The notes under the pieces: generated by a model
What the model was told of the DNA's origin: nothing
The model's database searches: none
What the model saw: the letters and a program-made list of their open reading frames with translations, nothing else
Program-made: the position numbers and the translations under genes
Shown: in pieces, positions 1-9,448 of the stretch
Position numbering within the stretch: the stretch's first letter is position 1
How the letters are laid out: each line of letters begins with the position of its first letter
Assembly (NCBI GenBank): GCA_009602735.1
Contig: WELA01013572.1
Span: 109,907-173,906, forward strand
Length of the DNA: 64,000 nt
Direction: 5' to 3'
Source: Mesotaenium endlicherianum
Taxonomy: Eukaryota; Streptophyta; Zygnematophyceae; Zygnematales; Mesotaeniaceae

Positions 1-1
1 A

Positions 2-1786
2 GTTCCCGCCACCGGCTGCGCGGCAGGCGCGGCGGCAGATCTCGCAACGGGCCCCGCGGCAGGCCTCGCGGCAAGCTGCGCGCACGGCGCTGCAACAGGC
101 CCCGCGGCAGAATGCGCGGCAGGTTTGCCGGCTGCGCCAGCAGCGGCCATTCTGGCCTGCTGCGCATGCGCGCAGCCACTCGGCAACCGCTCCGCAGTCG
201 GGCGCGCGAGCCGCGAGCACACGCTCGTAGCACCGGCCAGTCGGCTCGTTGTTCCTCAGAAGCGCGCCGGGCCAGACCAGGGACGCCGGACGGATGAGGC
301 ACCGCGGCTGCCCCGTTCCTTCCGCATCTTAGAGTCCTCCACGACCTCAGCAGAGCCGACGCCACATGCGCTCGCTTCGCCTATGACAACGGTGCAGCTC
401 AGCGCCAAGGTCATCTCTCTAGCACTGCACCGCATGCCGGCGGTCTCCTTCGCAGAGCTTGGCGTCTCCATGGAGGCAACGAGGCAGGCCGCTCAGCTGA
501 TGCTCCAGTTGCGCAGAGCCACGCTGCGCACCGCCGCCAGGAGGCCGACGGCCGATGCCGCCACCGCGGTGCGATCCGCGCCCGCGCGCCCTGCGCATGA
601 GCGCAGGATGATCAGCACTCCTAACGCCGCGTTTTTGGATAATTCGCAGGGGATCGTGCTCGTCAACACCCAGGCGCCGCAGCGCATCATGTTCGACACA
701 GGAGCGCAGCCGGTTCTCATCAGCCTCCGCTACTTCCGTCAGCTGGGACTCTCTTCCGCTGACTTGGAGGACTCTCCGACGCGCATTAACACCGCCGCCG
801 GCACGTCCGAGACCGTCGCCGGCCGCACGAGGTTGGCGCTACTGTTCACTCTGCGCCCAGGCACGGCAGACGAGACAACCATCCATCGGCACGCACTCGT
901 CACTCCTTCCGAGTCCTTCGATGTGCTCCTAGGGCAGGACGTGCTCTTTCCCATTGGCGCCGCGGTCGACAACTGGGCAGAGCGCGTCTTCTATCGTCCC
1001 GACTGGAGGACAGGGGGGACGCGCACCGCATCCTTGCCCCTTGACATTGTCGATCGCCGCCCAGCAGTGTCCGCTCTTTATGGCTTCATGGGGCTGGACG
1101 ATGGCCGGCCAGTGGTCAAGACCGATAAGGACGGGCCCGAGGACGAGGAGATCTCTGTGGGGGTGGACCTGCTCGAGTCACAGGACGAGGAGCCGGACCT
1201 ACCTAGTGCCGAGCTCCACCTCACGCCGCAGCAGCAGGCGGATGTCCTGGCAGCCCAGGCCAGGGAGCAGATCCGCATCTGCGCTGCCCACAGCGCGATG
1301 ATGCGGCAGATGGCGGACGATGCCACTGAGGCCCTCGCCACGGCCAGCACAGCCATCGCTGCCGCCGCCCTTGCTCGCGGTGCGGCCGCAGCGCCTACTG
1401 CTCATCAGGGGGTCTCGGCCTCTCGCGGCGAGCCGTCCGCGAGGACCGACGTCCGCGTTCGCCACGACGTGCCTGTTGGCGTGGCCATTCAGTACAGTAT
1501 GGACTCTCAGCCGCCCCCTCACGACGCCTCGCATCAGACCGGCAAGACCTGGCCTCGCACCACGGCATCCGAGGACAAGGTCATGCGGCAGGCAGCTTAT
1601 CCTGCAGACTCGACGACCAGTCCCTCAAGAGTGAGGAGGAGACACAGTGGGAGCGACTGCCAGAGGCATCCGTTGAGGTACTCAGCGCGGAGCCACCAGA
1701 GGAGCCCCCGCCAGCTGCGCCTACGGCACGCAGGCAGCGCGCACCTACTGGTCCACCCGGCTTCAGTGCACCCAGCCAGCCCATGA
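2..1786 (+). CDS. Gag-like region and retropepsin of the gypsy element (5' partial)
   Basis: The frame is open from the left window edge, so the true start is outside; the first ATG in frame is near 125. The first 60 or so codons are Ala/Gly-rich degenerate repeats around the unit GPAA. The retropepsin lies at about nt 640-1010: the catalytic motif FDTGAQPVLIS is at about 693-725 and the second-half motif FDVLLGQDVLF at about 918-950. The aspartate and the DTGA context are intact. No CCHC zinc knuckle is seen upstream within the window. After the protease the protein becomes acidic and then Ala/Pro-rich, ending at a TGA at 1784-1786. The RT is in the same frame further on, so a longer polyprotein was probably interrupted here. 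It cleaves the Gag-Pol polyprotein in this family. Confidence 0.75.
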   Translation, partial: VPATGCAAGAAADLATGPAAGLAASCAHGAATGPAAECAAGLPAAPAAAILACCACAQPLGNRSAVGRASREHTLVAPASRLVVPQKRAGPDQGRRTDEAPRLPRSFRILESSTTSAEPTPHALASPMTTVQLSAKVISLALHRMPAVSFAELGVSMEATRQAAQLMLQLRRATLRTAARRPTADAATAVRSAPARPAHERRMISTPNAAFLDNSQGIVLVNTQAPQRIMFDTGAQPVLISLRYFRQLGLSSADLEDSPTRINTAAGTSETVAGRTRLALLFTLRPGTADETTIHRHALVTPSESFDVLLGQDVLFPIGAAVDNWAERVFYRPDWRTGGTRTASLPLDIVDRRPAVSALYGFMGLDDGRPVVKTDKDGPEDEEISVGVDLLESQDEEPDLPSAELHLTPQQQADVLAAQAREQIRICAAHSAMMRQMADDATEALATASTAIAAAALARGAAAAPTAHQGVSASRGEPSARTDVRVRHDVPVGVAIQYSMDSQPPPHDASHQTGKTWPRTTASEDKVMRQAAYPADSTTSPSRVRRRHSGSDCQRHPLRYSARSHQRSPRQLRLRHAGSAHLLVHPASVHPASP

Positions 1787-3502
1787 CACACGACTGGCCC
1801 AGCAGGGCTCGCACCGACGCCGCTGGACCCAGCCGTCCTGTGTCACACGACTGCTCGACGAGCCACGAGTGTCGCCGCATCGCGCATTTGTTTACGACGA
1901 GCCGGGGCTGCCGCGACCTCCTCTAGCGCTGGCACACACTCCATACAGCAGCCAGCGCCCCGGCTCAGCATCCGCAAGCCACCCCGCACGACCCCGTCTA
2001 CCTGCGCCCATCTGACCTACGCACATCGCACTAGGCCGACCATCGGGCCCGCTCGAGAGACCACTCCTCTTCGCGAGACAAGCCGCTCCCGATCGCTCAC
2101 ACCCCTTTGCAAGACGCGAGGGGTGACTCCCCTCCGCGAGACGCGAGCCCGCTCCATCACGCCGCCCTACGACAACAGGGAGCGCACGCCTCCTTACGAC
2201 AACACGCGAGCCCGCGTGGACACGCCGCCATACGACGACACTCGAGACCGACGCCGCACAACGCCCTTCCGGCCCCTCTCAGCCGGCGACGACGCTCAGT
2301 CTTCTTCCGAGGCGCATTTTGTGATGCTGGCCCCTACAGCTCCGCGCGCCAGCGTCCCTCGCAGCCACATCGCTGGCGATGGTCCCTCCGGGTCACCTCC
2401 TCCCAAGGTGGCCCGCACCGACAGCAGGCCGCCCAGTCGCCACCCATCTACAGCCGTCGCACGCACACGGCTCATGCCTAGTCTCCGGCAGCCCCGAGAC
2501 GCGCCCGTCCCACAAGGGCAGCCCCGGCCGCGAGTCCAGCTGGCCCCTCGCCAGTTAGTTCGGTCCCCGCAGGAGGTCGACAGCTCCGAGCGCTCCGTCT
2601 GCACATTCCCCTCTGCAGACATGTGCGCACGCCAGCGGGCCTACTTCGACCCGCACCCCTACTTGACTCAGCGTCCCGTTCTCGACCAGCTGGCCCACGC
2701 GGCCTCGCACCAGACTGACCGCGCCCAGCGCGACAGGTGGCAGCAGCTGTGCGTGGCCTCGGCCCGACGTCAGGCCCGCGCTGTCTCTCCGACAGCCCTG
2801 CAGGATGCGCGCCTGCGGTGGCGCACCTACCAGGACCACGCACGGGAGGAGCGTCCGCAGCCGCTCAATGACCGCATCCCCAGCCTTACTCGTGACTACG
2901 CAGACCGTGCTGTGGCCGCCCTCCGCATGGCGCCACATCAGCACAGCGCCGAGCGTACCTCCCCACCGCCGCGCCGCGAGGACTCTGGTTTGCTGGGGGG
3001 GGGACGGCGGAGAGAGGAGTCCTCAGAGCGACCCAGGGAGTCCCGGTCACCCAGGGAGTCCCGGTCACCCTTTCTTTTTCCTCGCTCGCAGGCAGACGAT
3101 GCCAGGCAGCTGGCCGCAGCTGCCACGGTGCAGGTACCCGCGGCAGGCCGAGCGCCAACCGCTGCAGGGCAGGTGACACCTGCAGCACCACAGTCTACCC
3201 CAGCGGCAAGACAGGAGACTCCAGCTGCAGGCCAAGCGACGCCACCAGCTCCACCGACATGGAAGCTAGGGGGGACACTCACCAAGGCGCAGGCTGCACA
3301 GTTGACGGCACTGCTGGACGGGAGGCGCAGCACCAGCTTTGCTAGCGACATGCACGATCTCGGGCGCTACAGGGGGGACCCCATGCGGATTACTCTCACG
3401 TTGCAGGAGCCCATTTTCTTGAAGCGTTATCGCTACAGCCACTTCGAGGATGGCTTGATCAGCGCGCAGACAGGCAAGCTGGAGGACATCCGGCTCATTT
3501 GA
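1787..3502 (+). pseudogene. Linker between protease and RT, plus the RT N-terminus, ending at an in-frame TGA
   Basis: From 2123 the frame is open to the TGA at 3500-3502. Around 2100-2265 it encodes short repeats built on TPPYD separated by Arg-rich spacers. A 17-bp unit (cagggagtcccggtcac) occurs twice in tandem at about 3035-3068. The last 30 codons are the conserved entry to gypsy RT (LKRYRYSHFEDGLIS near 3420). They run straight into the TGA, after which the same frame continues with the next RT residues. The TGA stands where a CGA arginine codon would fit, consistent with one CpG transition. The 336 bp before 2123 are not clearly coding in this copy. Confidence 0.6.
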
Positions 3503-3535
3503 GAGTCCTCCTCTCGCTATGACGCACCCACGGTC

Positions 3536-6355
3536 ATGCCAGCCAAGAAGGATGCCTCGGGCAACTGGTCCAAGAAGAGGATGTGCGGTGACTATCGTAG
3601 GCTGAACGAGGTCACCGAGCAGGACAGATATCCTATGCCGACGCCTGACGAGATCTTTGACGACATTGGCACGTGCACTTGGTTCTCAGTGCTGGATCCG
3701 CGTCAGGGCTTCAACCAGATTCCCATCGCCGAGGAGGACCAGCATAAGACGGCGTTCTGGGGAGCACAGCTGCTCTACGAGTGGGTGGTGATGCCGTTTG
3801 GGTTGAAGAACGCGCCAGCTACCTTTCAGAGGGTGATGGATAAGGAGCTGGCCGGGCTGTCCTTTGCCCGATGCTACATCGATGACGTGCTCGTCTTCAG
3901 TCAGACGTTTGAGGAGCACGTGGCGCACATCACTGCTGTCTTGGACCGCTTGGAGGCCGCTGGGCTCAAGTGCCATCCAGGCAAGTGCACTTTTGGGACC
4001 CGCGAGGTGGAGTACCTTGGCCACCTGCTCTCCTCCAGCGGCTTGGCACCCCAGCTGGCGAAGATCTCGGCCATCACAGGCATCCCACCTCCTACAGATC
4101 TCTCGCGGCTGCGGGCCTTCCTCGGCATCGCCAACTACTACCGCCGCTTCGTGCCAGGGTTTAGCGAGCTAGCCAAGCCGCTCAACGACTTGCTCCGCAA
4201 GGGCGTTGCCTACGTGTGGGGACCAGAGCAGCAGGCGGCATTTGATAAGCTCAAGGAGCTGCTGGTGAGCGCTCCTGTGCTTCGGCGTCTTGACTACGCG
4301 AAGCCCTTCATCCTCCACACCAACTGGTCGCAGGTAAAGCTGGGCGCTGTGCTGGTGCAGGAGCATGACGATTTCGAGCATGTGGTGGCCTACGCCAGCT
4401 GCAGCAACAACCGCGCGGAAGGCAACTACGGCTCCTACGAGGGGGAGTGCCTGGCAGCGGTCTGGGCGATCGTGCACTTCAGGCACTATCTCTACGGCAC
4501 GCACTTCTGCCTGGTCACCGACCATCAGCCACTTAAGTGGCTCATGACGTCGGAGCGCTTGACCGGCAAGTACGCACGGTGGGCGCTTATCTTGCAGGAG
4601 TACACCTTCGACGTGCACCACCGTCCAGGCTCGACCAACCTAGACGCTAACGGTCTCAGCCGTAACCCGCTGCCCTCCTCGAGGGATCTCACTGTGGCTC
4701 GTCACGATGAGGATGAGCGGGTGGCCTGGCACGCGGCGGCCTTCCTGGCCTTCACCGTGGACGGCGATGTGCGGCCCGCAGGGGTCACTAGCCTGGACAT
4801 GGTGACCGTCACCACTCGGCGATTGGCCCTGGCACCGGCAGAGGATCAGGACAGCTGGCAGCGCGGTCTCGAGGACGTGTGGGACGACGCCCCAGTGCTG
4901 CAGTACGTCACGGCCAAGGAGTTGGCACCCGATGTCAGCGCACGCGAGCGCGACCGCATCCTCAGGCGCAGCCGCGACTTCATTTTCATGGAGGGGCGCG
5001 TGCGGCGCGTGATGGCGGACGGCTTCGTCCTGGTGGTCCCTGAGCCTGCCATACGCAGTCAGCTGGTGCGCCGAGTGCACGAGTCTCTCGGGCACTTCGG
5101 TGTCAAGTGCACCCTCAGCCTTCTTCAGGCCAAGTACTGGTGGCACGGCATGACTAAGGTTGTCGCCGCTGTCGTCAGCAGCTGCACTCTCTGCGACCGT
5201 GTGCGCTCTAGCTTCACAGCACGCACCGTTGCCCTCAGCCCCCTTCCTATTCAGGGACTGTTCTACAGGTGGTCGCTTGACTTGGCTAGAGAGCTGCCCA
5301 AGTCTCGCGAGGGCAACCTCTACGTCTTGGTGATGATTGAGCACATGTCCAAGTGGATCGAGCTCGTGCCCTTGCCCAGCAAGGCCAGTGAGGGGATCGC
5401 TCAGGCCTTCCTCGATAAGGTCCTTAGCCGTTTTGGCGGCTGCGCTGAGGTGCTGACCGACCAGGGCAAGGAGTTCCAGGGCAGCTTTCAGAAGCTGCTG
5501 GAGCGCTCTATGATCGACCACCGCACCACCTCCCGCGATCATCCTCAAGCTGACGGCCTCGCCGAGCGCGTGGTGCAGACCGTCAAGCTAGGGTTGCGGA
5601 AGTACTGCCTTGCCCACGACCGTACCCACTGGGACGACGCCCTCCTTTGGCTGGCGATGGGGTACAAGTTCAGTAAGCAGGCCTCCTTGGCCTTGCACTC
5701 TTCCTACTTCCTTCTCTACGGCCGACAGCCCATCCTGCCAGCAGCAGCCAGGACTGTGGCCGAGAACGTCTTGGACTTGGACAGTCCCGAGACATGGAGT
5801 GCTCTTATCGGGCAGCGTGCTCAGCTCTTTCAGCGCCTGATGCCCATGGCCATGGATAACCTCAGTATCGCACAGCATCGCGACACACTGAGGTACGCCA
5901 TGCCTCGTGGAGAAGCCTATCATCCGCGGGTGTTGCAGTTTTCCGCAGGTGACTTCGTGTACCTGCAACGCCAGACGAAGAACACCTTTGACACCAGCAG
6001 CTCGCCGGTCATCCTGCGCGTCAAGCGTGCCTTGGCATCAGAAGTCCTGGAGCTGGAAGGCGCAGATGGCCGTCTTCACAAGGACCACACGAAGAATTGT
6101 GGGCCGTGCCACCTTCCTAACCTTGACTTGCAGGTCCGTCCCCGCGACGCGCGGTCGCCCAAGGACTGGGCGTGCCAGATCTGTCACAGCACTGGCCAGG
6201 CGGCCAAGATGCTGCTTCGCAACAGCTGCAACCTCGGCTTCCACATCGGCTGCCTCAACCCGCCGCTGGCCCGCGTGCCAGCTGGAGACTGGTTCTGCGG
6301 AGACTGCACTGAGCTAGCCTTAGGCAGCGTACACAGCCCATCAGCTAGAGGCTGA
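3536..6355 (+). CDS. Pol: reverse transcriptase, RNase H, integrase and PHD-like finger
   Basis: The frame is open from 3503 and the ATG at 3536 is internal to the RT. RT: MCGDYRRLN near 3580, FSVLD near 3685, MPFGLKNAPATF near 3793, and the active site YIDDVLVFS near 3876. RNase H: the first catalytic position reads TNWS (near 4318) where TDWS or TDAS is expected, and the distal motif reads DANGLSR instead of an ADGLSR-type motif; the middle Glu (YEGECLA) and TDH are present. Integrase: a HHCC finger (HESLGH, then CTLC, about 5080-5200) and the D, D, E core (SLDLA, LTDQGKEF, LAERVVQ). The C-terminus (about 6166-6320) is a PHD-like finger, CQIC through HIGC to CGDC, with one zinc ligand missing: the first Cys of the second pair reads Arg (MLLRNSC). 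It copies and integrates the element, and the PHD could bias target choice through histone H3 (inference). Confidence 0.85.
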   Translation: MPAKKDASGNWSKKRMCGDYRRLNEVTEQDRYPMPTPDEIFDDIGTCTWFSVLDPRQGFNQIPIAEEDQHKTAFWGAQLLYEWVVMPFGLKNAPATFQRVMDKELAGLSFARCYIDDVLVFSQTFEEHVAHITAVLDRLEAAGLKCHPGKCTFGTREVEYLGHLLSSSGLAPQLAKISAITGIPPPTDLSRLRAFLGIANYYRRFVPGFSELAKPLNDLLRKGVAYVWGPEQQAAFDKLKELLVSAPVLRRLDYAKPFILHTNWSQVKLGAVLVQEHDDFEHVVAYASCSNNRAEGNYGSYEGECLAAVWAIVHFRHYLYGTHFCLVTDHQPLKWLMTSERLTGKYARWALILQEYTFDVHHRPGSTNLDANGLSRNPLPSSRDLTVARHDEDERVAWHAAAFLAFTVDGDVRPAGVTSLDMVTVTTRRLALAPAEDQDSWQRGLEDVWDDAPVLQYVTAKELAPDVSARERDRILRRSRDFIFMEGRVRRVMADGFVLVVPEPAIRSQLVRRVHESLGHFGVKCTLSLLQAKYWWHGMTKVVAAVVSSCTLCDRVRSSFTARTVALSPLPIQGLFYRWSLDLARELPKSREGNLYVLVMIEHMSKWIELVPLPSKASEGIAQAFLDKVLSRFGGCAEVLTDQGKEFQGSFQKLLERSMIDHRTTSRDHPQADGLAERVVQTVKLGLRKYCLAHDRTHWDDALLWLAMGYKFSKQASLALHSSYFLLYGRQPILPAAARTVAENVLDLDSPETWSALIGQRAQLFQRLMPMAMDNLSIAQHRDTLRYAMPRGEAYHPRVLQFSAGDFVYLQRQTKNTFDTSSSPVILRVKRALASEVLELEGADGRLHKDHTKNCGPCHLPNLDLQVRPRDARSPKDWACQICHSTGQAAKMLLRNSCNLGFHIGCLNPPLARVPAGDWFCGDCTELALGSVHSPSARG

Positions 6356-6368
6356 GAGCTGGGGGGGG

Positions 6369-6505
6369 AATTAAAACATTTTCGACTTGACTCCCTTTTT
6401 GGCTATAATGCCACATGTATTATAGATCCCATTGCAGCAAAGCCTGCTTGCCTATGATGTGTTGCTTATGCCTATGGTGCGCACTCGACCTCGTAACGCA
6501 CGACA
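6369..6505 (+). repeat. 137-bp direct repeat, copy 1
   Basis: This segment begins AATTAAAACATTTTCGACTT directly after the G-run that follows pol, and it recurs almost unchanged at 7508-7644 with about four mismatches by eye. The two copies bracket a 1.0-kb region with LTR-like promoter features. It may be the start of the element's LTR unit; the usual terminal TG is not at this boundary, so the LTR edge is not settled. Confidence 0.7.
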
Positions 6506-7507
6506 GCTGTTATGATTTATTGAGTCGAGGTTGTCGTATAAAAACCAAGCTCCACATGTTCAAAACATCAACCTAGGAAGGCCGACTTTGCATTGACTTT
6601 ACGCATCCGTATATTGACCTTTTCTACATTTCCAAGTCACCAACGTGTAGCGCGTCGAAGCATCTTTTGAATGGCACCAATTTCGCGTCATTTGGTCAAG
6701 TATCGAGCAAGATAGGTGCGATCTAGTCCGCGTCACCTACCGGTCCCTAGCGAAACTTTCCCAAGGCCCAATTTGTGACTCAATGTCCCCAAAGGTGACA
6801 TTGTTGGCTCTTTGTGACCCCAAGCTTTGTGCGCACAAATCCGCGAGCGCCTTAGCCTACATAAGCTTTGCATTTCCATAGTATATGTGCATCATTGAGG
6901 CTATAACTTGGTGACTGCATCACCTACTCCTAGAGGAAGCTTCCTCAATTTCCAGATCCACTTTTGAGGCGCTATCTAGGTAGAATCACCCAAGGTAAGC
7001 TCGGCCAATGAGGGACACGTAGCATATCCTACGCACCTTGCTTTGATTGGTTTGAGCTATGCTTGGCCTATAGGAGTGCTAGTACATGCCTTGTACACAT
7101 TAGTGGACATAGGAGAGCCTCCTAGAGTGACTACATGCACTGGATCCGCCGCATACCCCGCCGGATTTCCAGGAGTATAAGTACTAGAGATGTCCCTAGA
7201 AGAGACATCTTTTAGAAGTCCATTATGCCAGGTGTAAGTAACAGATTGTATCAGTAAAGCTTACACTTTTATCTCTTGTGTTTTCAGGACCACTTAGTTA
7301 CTCTCTTGTGAAAAGCAAGTCCTCCAGGCTTCCAGTCACTTGAAGAACTTCACAAGTGGTGAGCAAAGTCACAGCTTAAGCCCTTGCCATAGGACTACTC
7401 TGAAGATCATGATGTGCTTCCAGTGATCTTTTGGGCCATACTTCATTAGTTGTTTTCCTACCAGATTACAGTCTTGAGGTGCTCACTCTGGAGAGTACAC
7501 ATTCCTT
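6506..7507 (+). mobile_element. LTR-like noncoding segment between two 137-bp direct repeats
   Basis: No protein-coding frame is recognisable. A TATA-like string GTATAAGTAC lies at about 7177-7186. It is followed by about 320 bp resembling an R-U5 region with several short direct repeats of CTTCCAGT and CACTT. The position after a pol gene and G-run suggests the 3' LTR of the gypsy element or a solo LTR. Ends and target duplication could not be fixed. Confidence 0.45.
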
Positions 7508-7644
7508 AATTAAAACATTTTCGACTTGACTCCCTTTTTGGCTATAACGCCACATGTATTATAGACTCCGTTGCAGCAAAGCCTGCTTGCCTATGATGTG
7601 TTGCTTATGCCTATGGTGCGCACTCGACCTCGTAACGCACGACA
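7508..7644 (+). repeat. 137-bp direct repeat, copy 2
   Basis: Second copy of the 6369-6505 repeat. It stops abruptly at 7644, where a YR-retrotransposon terminal unit begins, so the following unit may have been truncated by that insertion. Confidence 0.7.
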
Positions 7645-8236
7645 TCAAATTGAAGGTTTGCGACATGAAATGTCGCAAACCAAAGTTTGACAAAGTGTTC
7701 AAATTTGATCAATTTCACACGTGTTGTGTCTCATCGACAAACGAAACCCTCATAAGGCTTCTCGTTGCAAAGAAGCCTCATTGCAGCAAGAAGGTAGTTG
7801 CTACACATACCCATCTACCCACCCCTCTAACCCTCAATCCACTGGGAGAGGCACGAGGCGGGCAACGAAGTTGGTGCCAGCAATAGTCTTCGCCATGCAC
7901 GATAGGGTGTTTGTTGTTTGTTAGTGTTACAATATGTTTTTGTCGATTAGTAGTAACCAACGGCGGCGATTCGACGAACAACCTCAACAAAGCAAGAATG
8001 CAGCTGCCAATCCATAGTGTTGGTTAGAAGTTGGAATATAGTTGTTTTGACCTCTTTGTATTGTTATCGATTAGTCAAGTACAGATAAGCGTAGCAGCAT
8101 GTAGGAAAGGACTAGACAAGAACAGATGACGCGCAATGTGTCGCATACTACTACTCCTATACTATTTCTCGTACTATTCTTCCTAATATCACCTTCTTTC
8201 TTTCGAAATCAGGCAATTTGAACACAAATTGTCAAA
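7645..8236 (+). mobile_element. Solo terminal unit (A-C-B) of the YR retrotransposon family
   Basis: It starts with TTGAAGG and a hairpin (stem GGTTTGCGACA, 5-nt loop) and ends with CACAAATTGTCAAA. The same unit is the downstream end of the full element at 8656-14717, and further copies lie at 27744, 28560 and 31393. It has no credible protein. Such a solo unit is expected if the two A repeats of one element recombine and remove its body (inference). It faces the inverted copy at 8656-9264 across 419 bp. Confidence 0.75.
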
Positions 8237-8655
8237 CCGGGAATTACTTGAAATTTGCTGAGATTCCTAACACGTCTGAAAAGATTGAGTTGTACGTGAC
8301 CTCAGGATAGCTATAGATACAGATTTTGCTGCCCACACCTTAACTCATCATGTTGCATGTCGCACTTGTCACATTGCCAATGTCTTCAGATTACACCGAC
8401 TTCGTGCCTAGAGGTTGCTGATAAATAAGATTAATGTCAAGTGCAAAGTGGGGATACTCCAAGCGAAACTTGAGTAAAAAACTGGGACCATATGGTAGTT
8501 TAAGAGTAACCTACTCTTCCCATATCAAACATGTGAAGGAGCATGGGAAGCACTCCTGAAAAGCAACATGAAAATGAGGCCCAGTGGTGTGCAAACAAAA
8601 GTGCATCTATTAGGGTGCATTGCATCCTTTACATCTACCAGCACCATCTTGAGCA
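8237..8655. other. Spacer between inverted YR terminal units, no gene seen
   Basis: 419 bp of AT-rich DNA between two inverted, nearly identical units. No open frame, repeat or known motif was recognised. Confidence 0.5.
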
Positions 8656-8735
8656 TTTGACAATTTGTGTTTATTGCCTGATTTCGAAAGAAAGAAGGTG
8701 ATATTAGGAAGAATAGTAGGAGTAGTAGTATGCAA
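8656..8735 (-). repeat. Split direct repeat B2 (outer)
   Basis: The 3' terminus of the YR element. It matches B1 at 9265-9346 (the block from GCATACTACTACTCC to AATTTGTGTT on complementary strands) with a few differences. Confidence 0.7.
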
Positions 8736-9041
8736 CAAATTGCGCGTCATCTGTTCTTGTCTAGTCCTTTCCTATATGCTGCTACGCTTATCTGTACTTG
8801 ACTAATCGATAACAATACAAAGAGGTCAAAACCACTATATTCCAACTCCTAACCAACACTATGGATTAGCAGCTGCATTCTTGCTCTGTTGAGGTTGTTC
8901 GTCGAATCGCCGCTGTTGGTTACTACTAATCGACAAAAACATATTGTAACACTAACAAACAACAAACACCCTATCGTGCATGGCGAAGACTATTGCTGGC
9001 ACCAACTTCGTTGCCCGCCTCGTGCCTCTCCCAGTGGATTG

Positions 9042-9042
9042 N
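9042..9042. other. Single-N join inside a 37-bp duplication
   Basis: The same 37-bp string (starting CTTCGTTGCCCGCC) stands on both sides of the N with one mismatch. The other copies of this repeat have it once, so this is probably a scaffolding join with unmerged overlap. Confidence 0.7.
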
Positions 9043-9100
9043 CTTCGTTGCCCGCCTTGTGCCTCTCCCAGTGGATTGGAGGGTTAGAGGGGTGGGTGGG

Positions 9101-9264
9101 TGGGTATGTGTAGCAACTACCTTCCTGCTGCAATGAGGCTTCTTTGCAACGAGAAGCCTTATGAGGGTTTCGTTTGTCGATGAGACACAACACGTGTGAA
9201 ATTGATCAAATTTAAACACTTTGTCAAAATTTGGTTTGCGACATTTCATGTCGCAAACCTTCAA
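9101..9264 (-). repeat. Split direct repeat A2
   Basis: About 164 bp matching A1 at 14553-14717. It begins on the minus strand with the TTGAAGG hairpin and ends at GCTACACATACCC. It directly abuts B1 at 9264/9265. Confidence 0.75.
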
Positions 9265-9346
9265 TTTGACAATTTGTGTTCAAATTGCCTGATTTTGAAA
9301 GAAAGAAGGTGATATTAGGAAGAACAGTAGGAGTAGTAGTATGCAA
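9265..9346 (-). repeat. Split direct repeat B1 (inner)
   Basis: 82-bp copy of B2 placed between the recombinase gene and A2. The B1-A2 abutment is the hallmark of split-direct-repeat elements. Confidence 0.7.
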
Positions 9347-9448
9347 TATTAATAGCATACAAGGTACCTCTAGGCTAGTCTAGTGGTTAGCGTAGAAGTT
9401 GGGTCTCATCTAAGTAGCGGCCCCTACGGGTCGTACTACATGGTAATG

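Larger units (their letters stand above)
1..6371 (+). mobile_element. Ty3/gypsy-type LTR retrotransposon, 5' end outside window
   Basis: One reading frame (codons starting at positions 2, 5, 8 and so on) carries an Ala/Pro/Arg-rich region, a retropepsin, a long linker, reverse transcriptase, RNase H and integrase, in the Ty3/gypsy order. It is broken by a stop at 1784-1786, others before 2123, and a TGA at 3500-3502. A G-rich run at 6361-6368, just after the pol stop, resembles a polypurine tract. The 5' LTR lies left of the window. With these stops, and with altered RNase H residues, this copy is probably not autonomous. The C-terminal PHD-like finger replaces the chromodomain seen in many plant gypsy elements. 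Confidence 0.85.

Noticed and set aside
5-130. Short GC-rich repeats at the window start as a CRISPR or promoter array
   Set aside because: They are in-frame Ala-rich codon repeats of the gag region with irregular spacing.
6160-6325. PHD finger as the end of a host chromatin gene
   Set aside because: It is in the same uninterrupted frame as the integrase core, and a stop and G-run follow directly.
7554-7990. Short frames repeated in every YR terminal unit
   Set aside because: Present only because the repeat itself recurs; both strands are open and neither shows a domain.
9370-9430. tRNA-like A box (TAGTCTAGTGGTTAGCG) between B1 and the recombinase gene
   Set aside because: No B box, no cloverleaf and no acceptor pairing seen; likely chance within the element tail.
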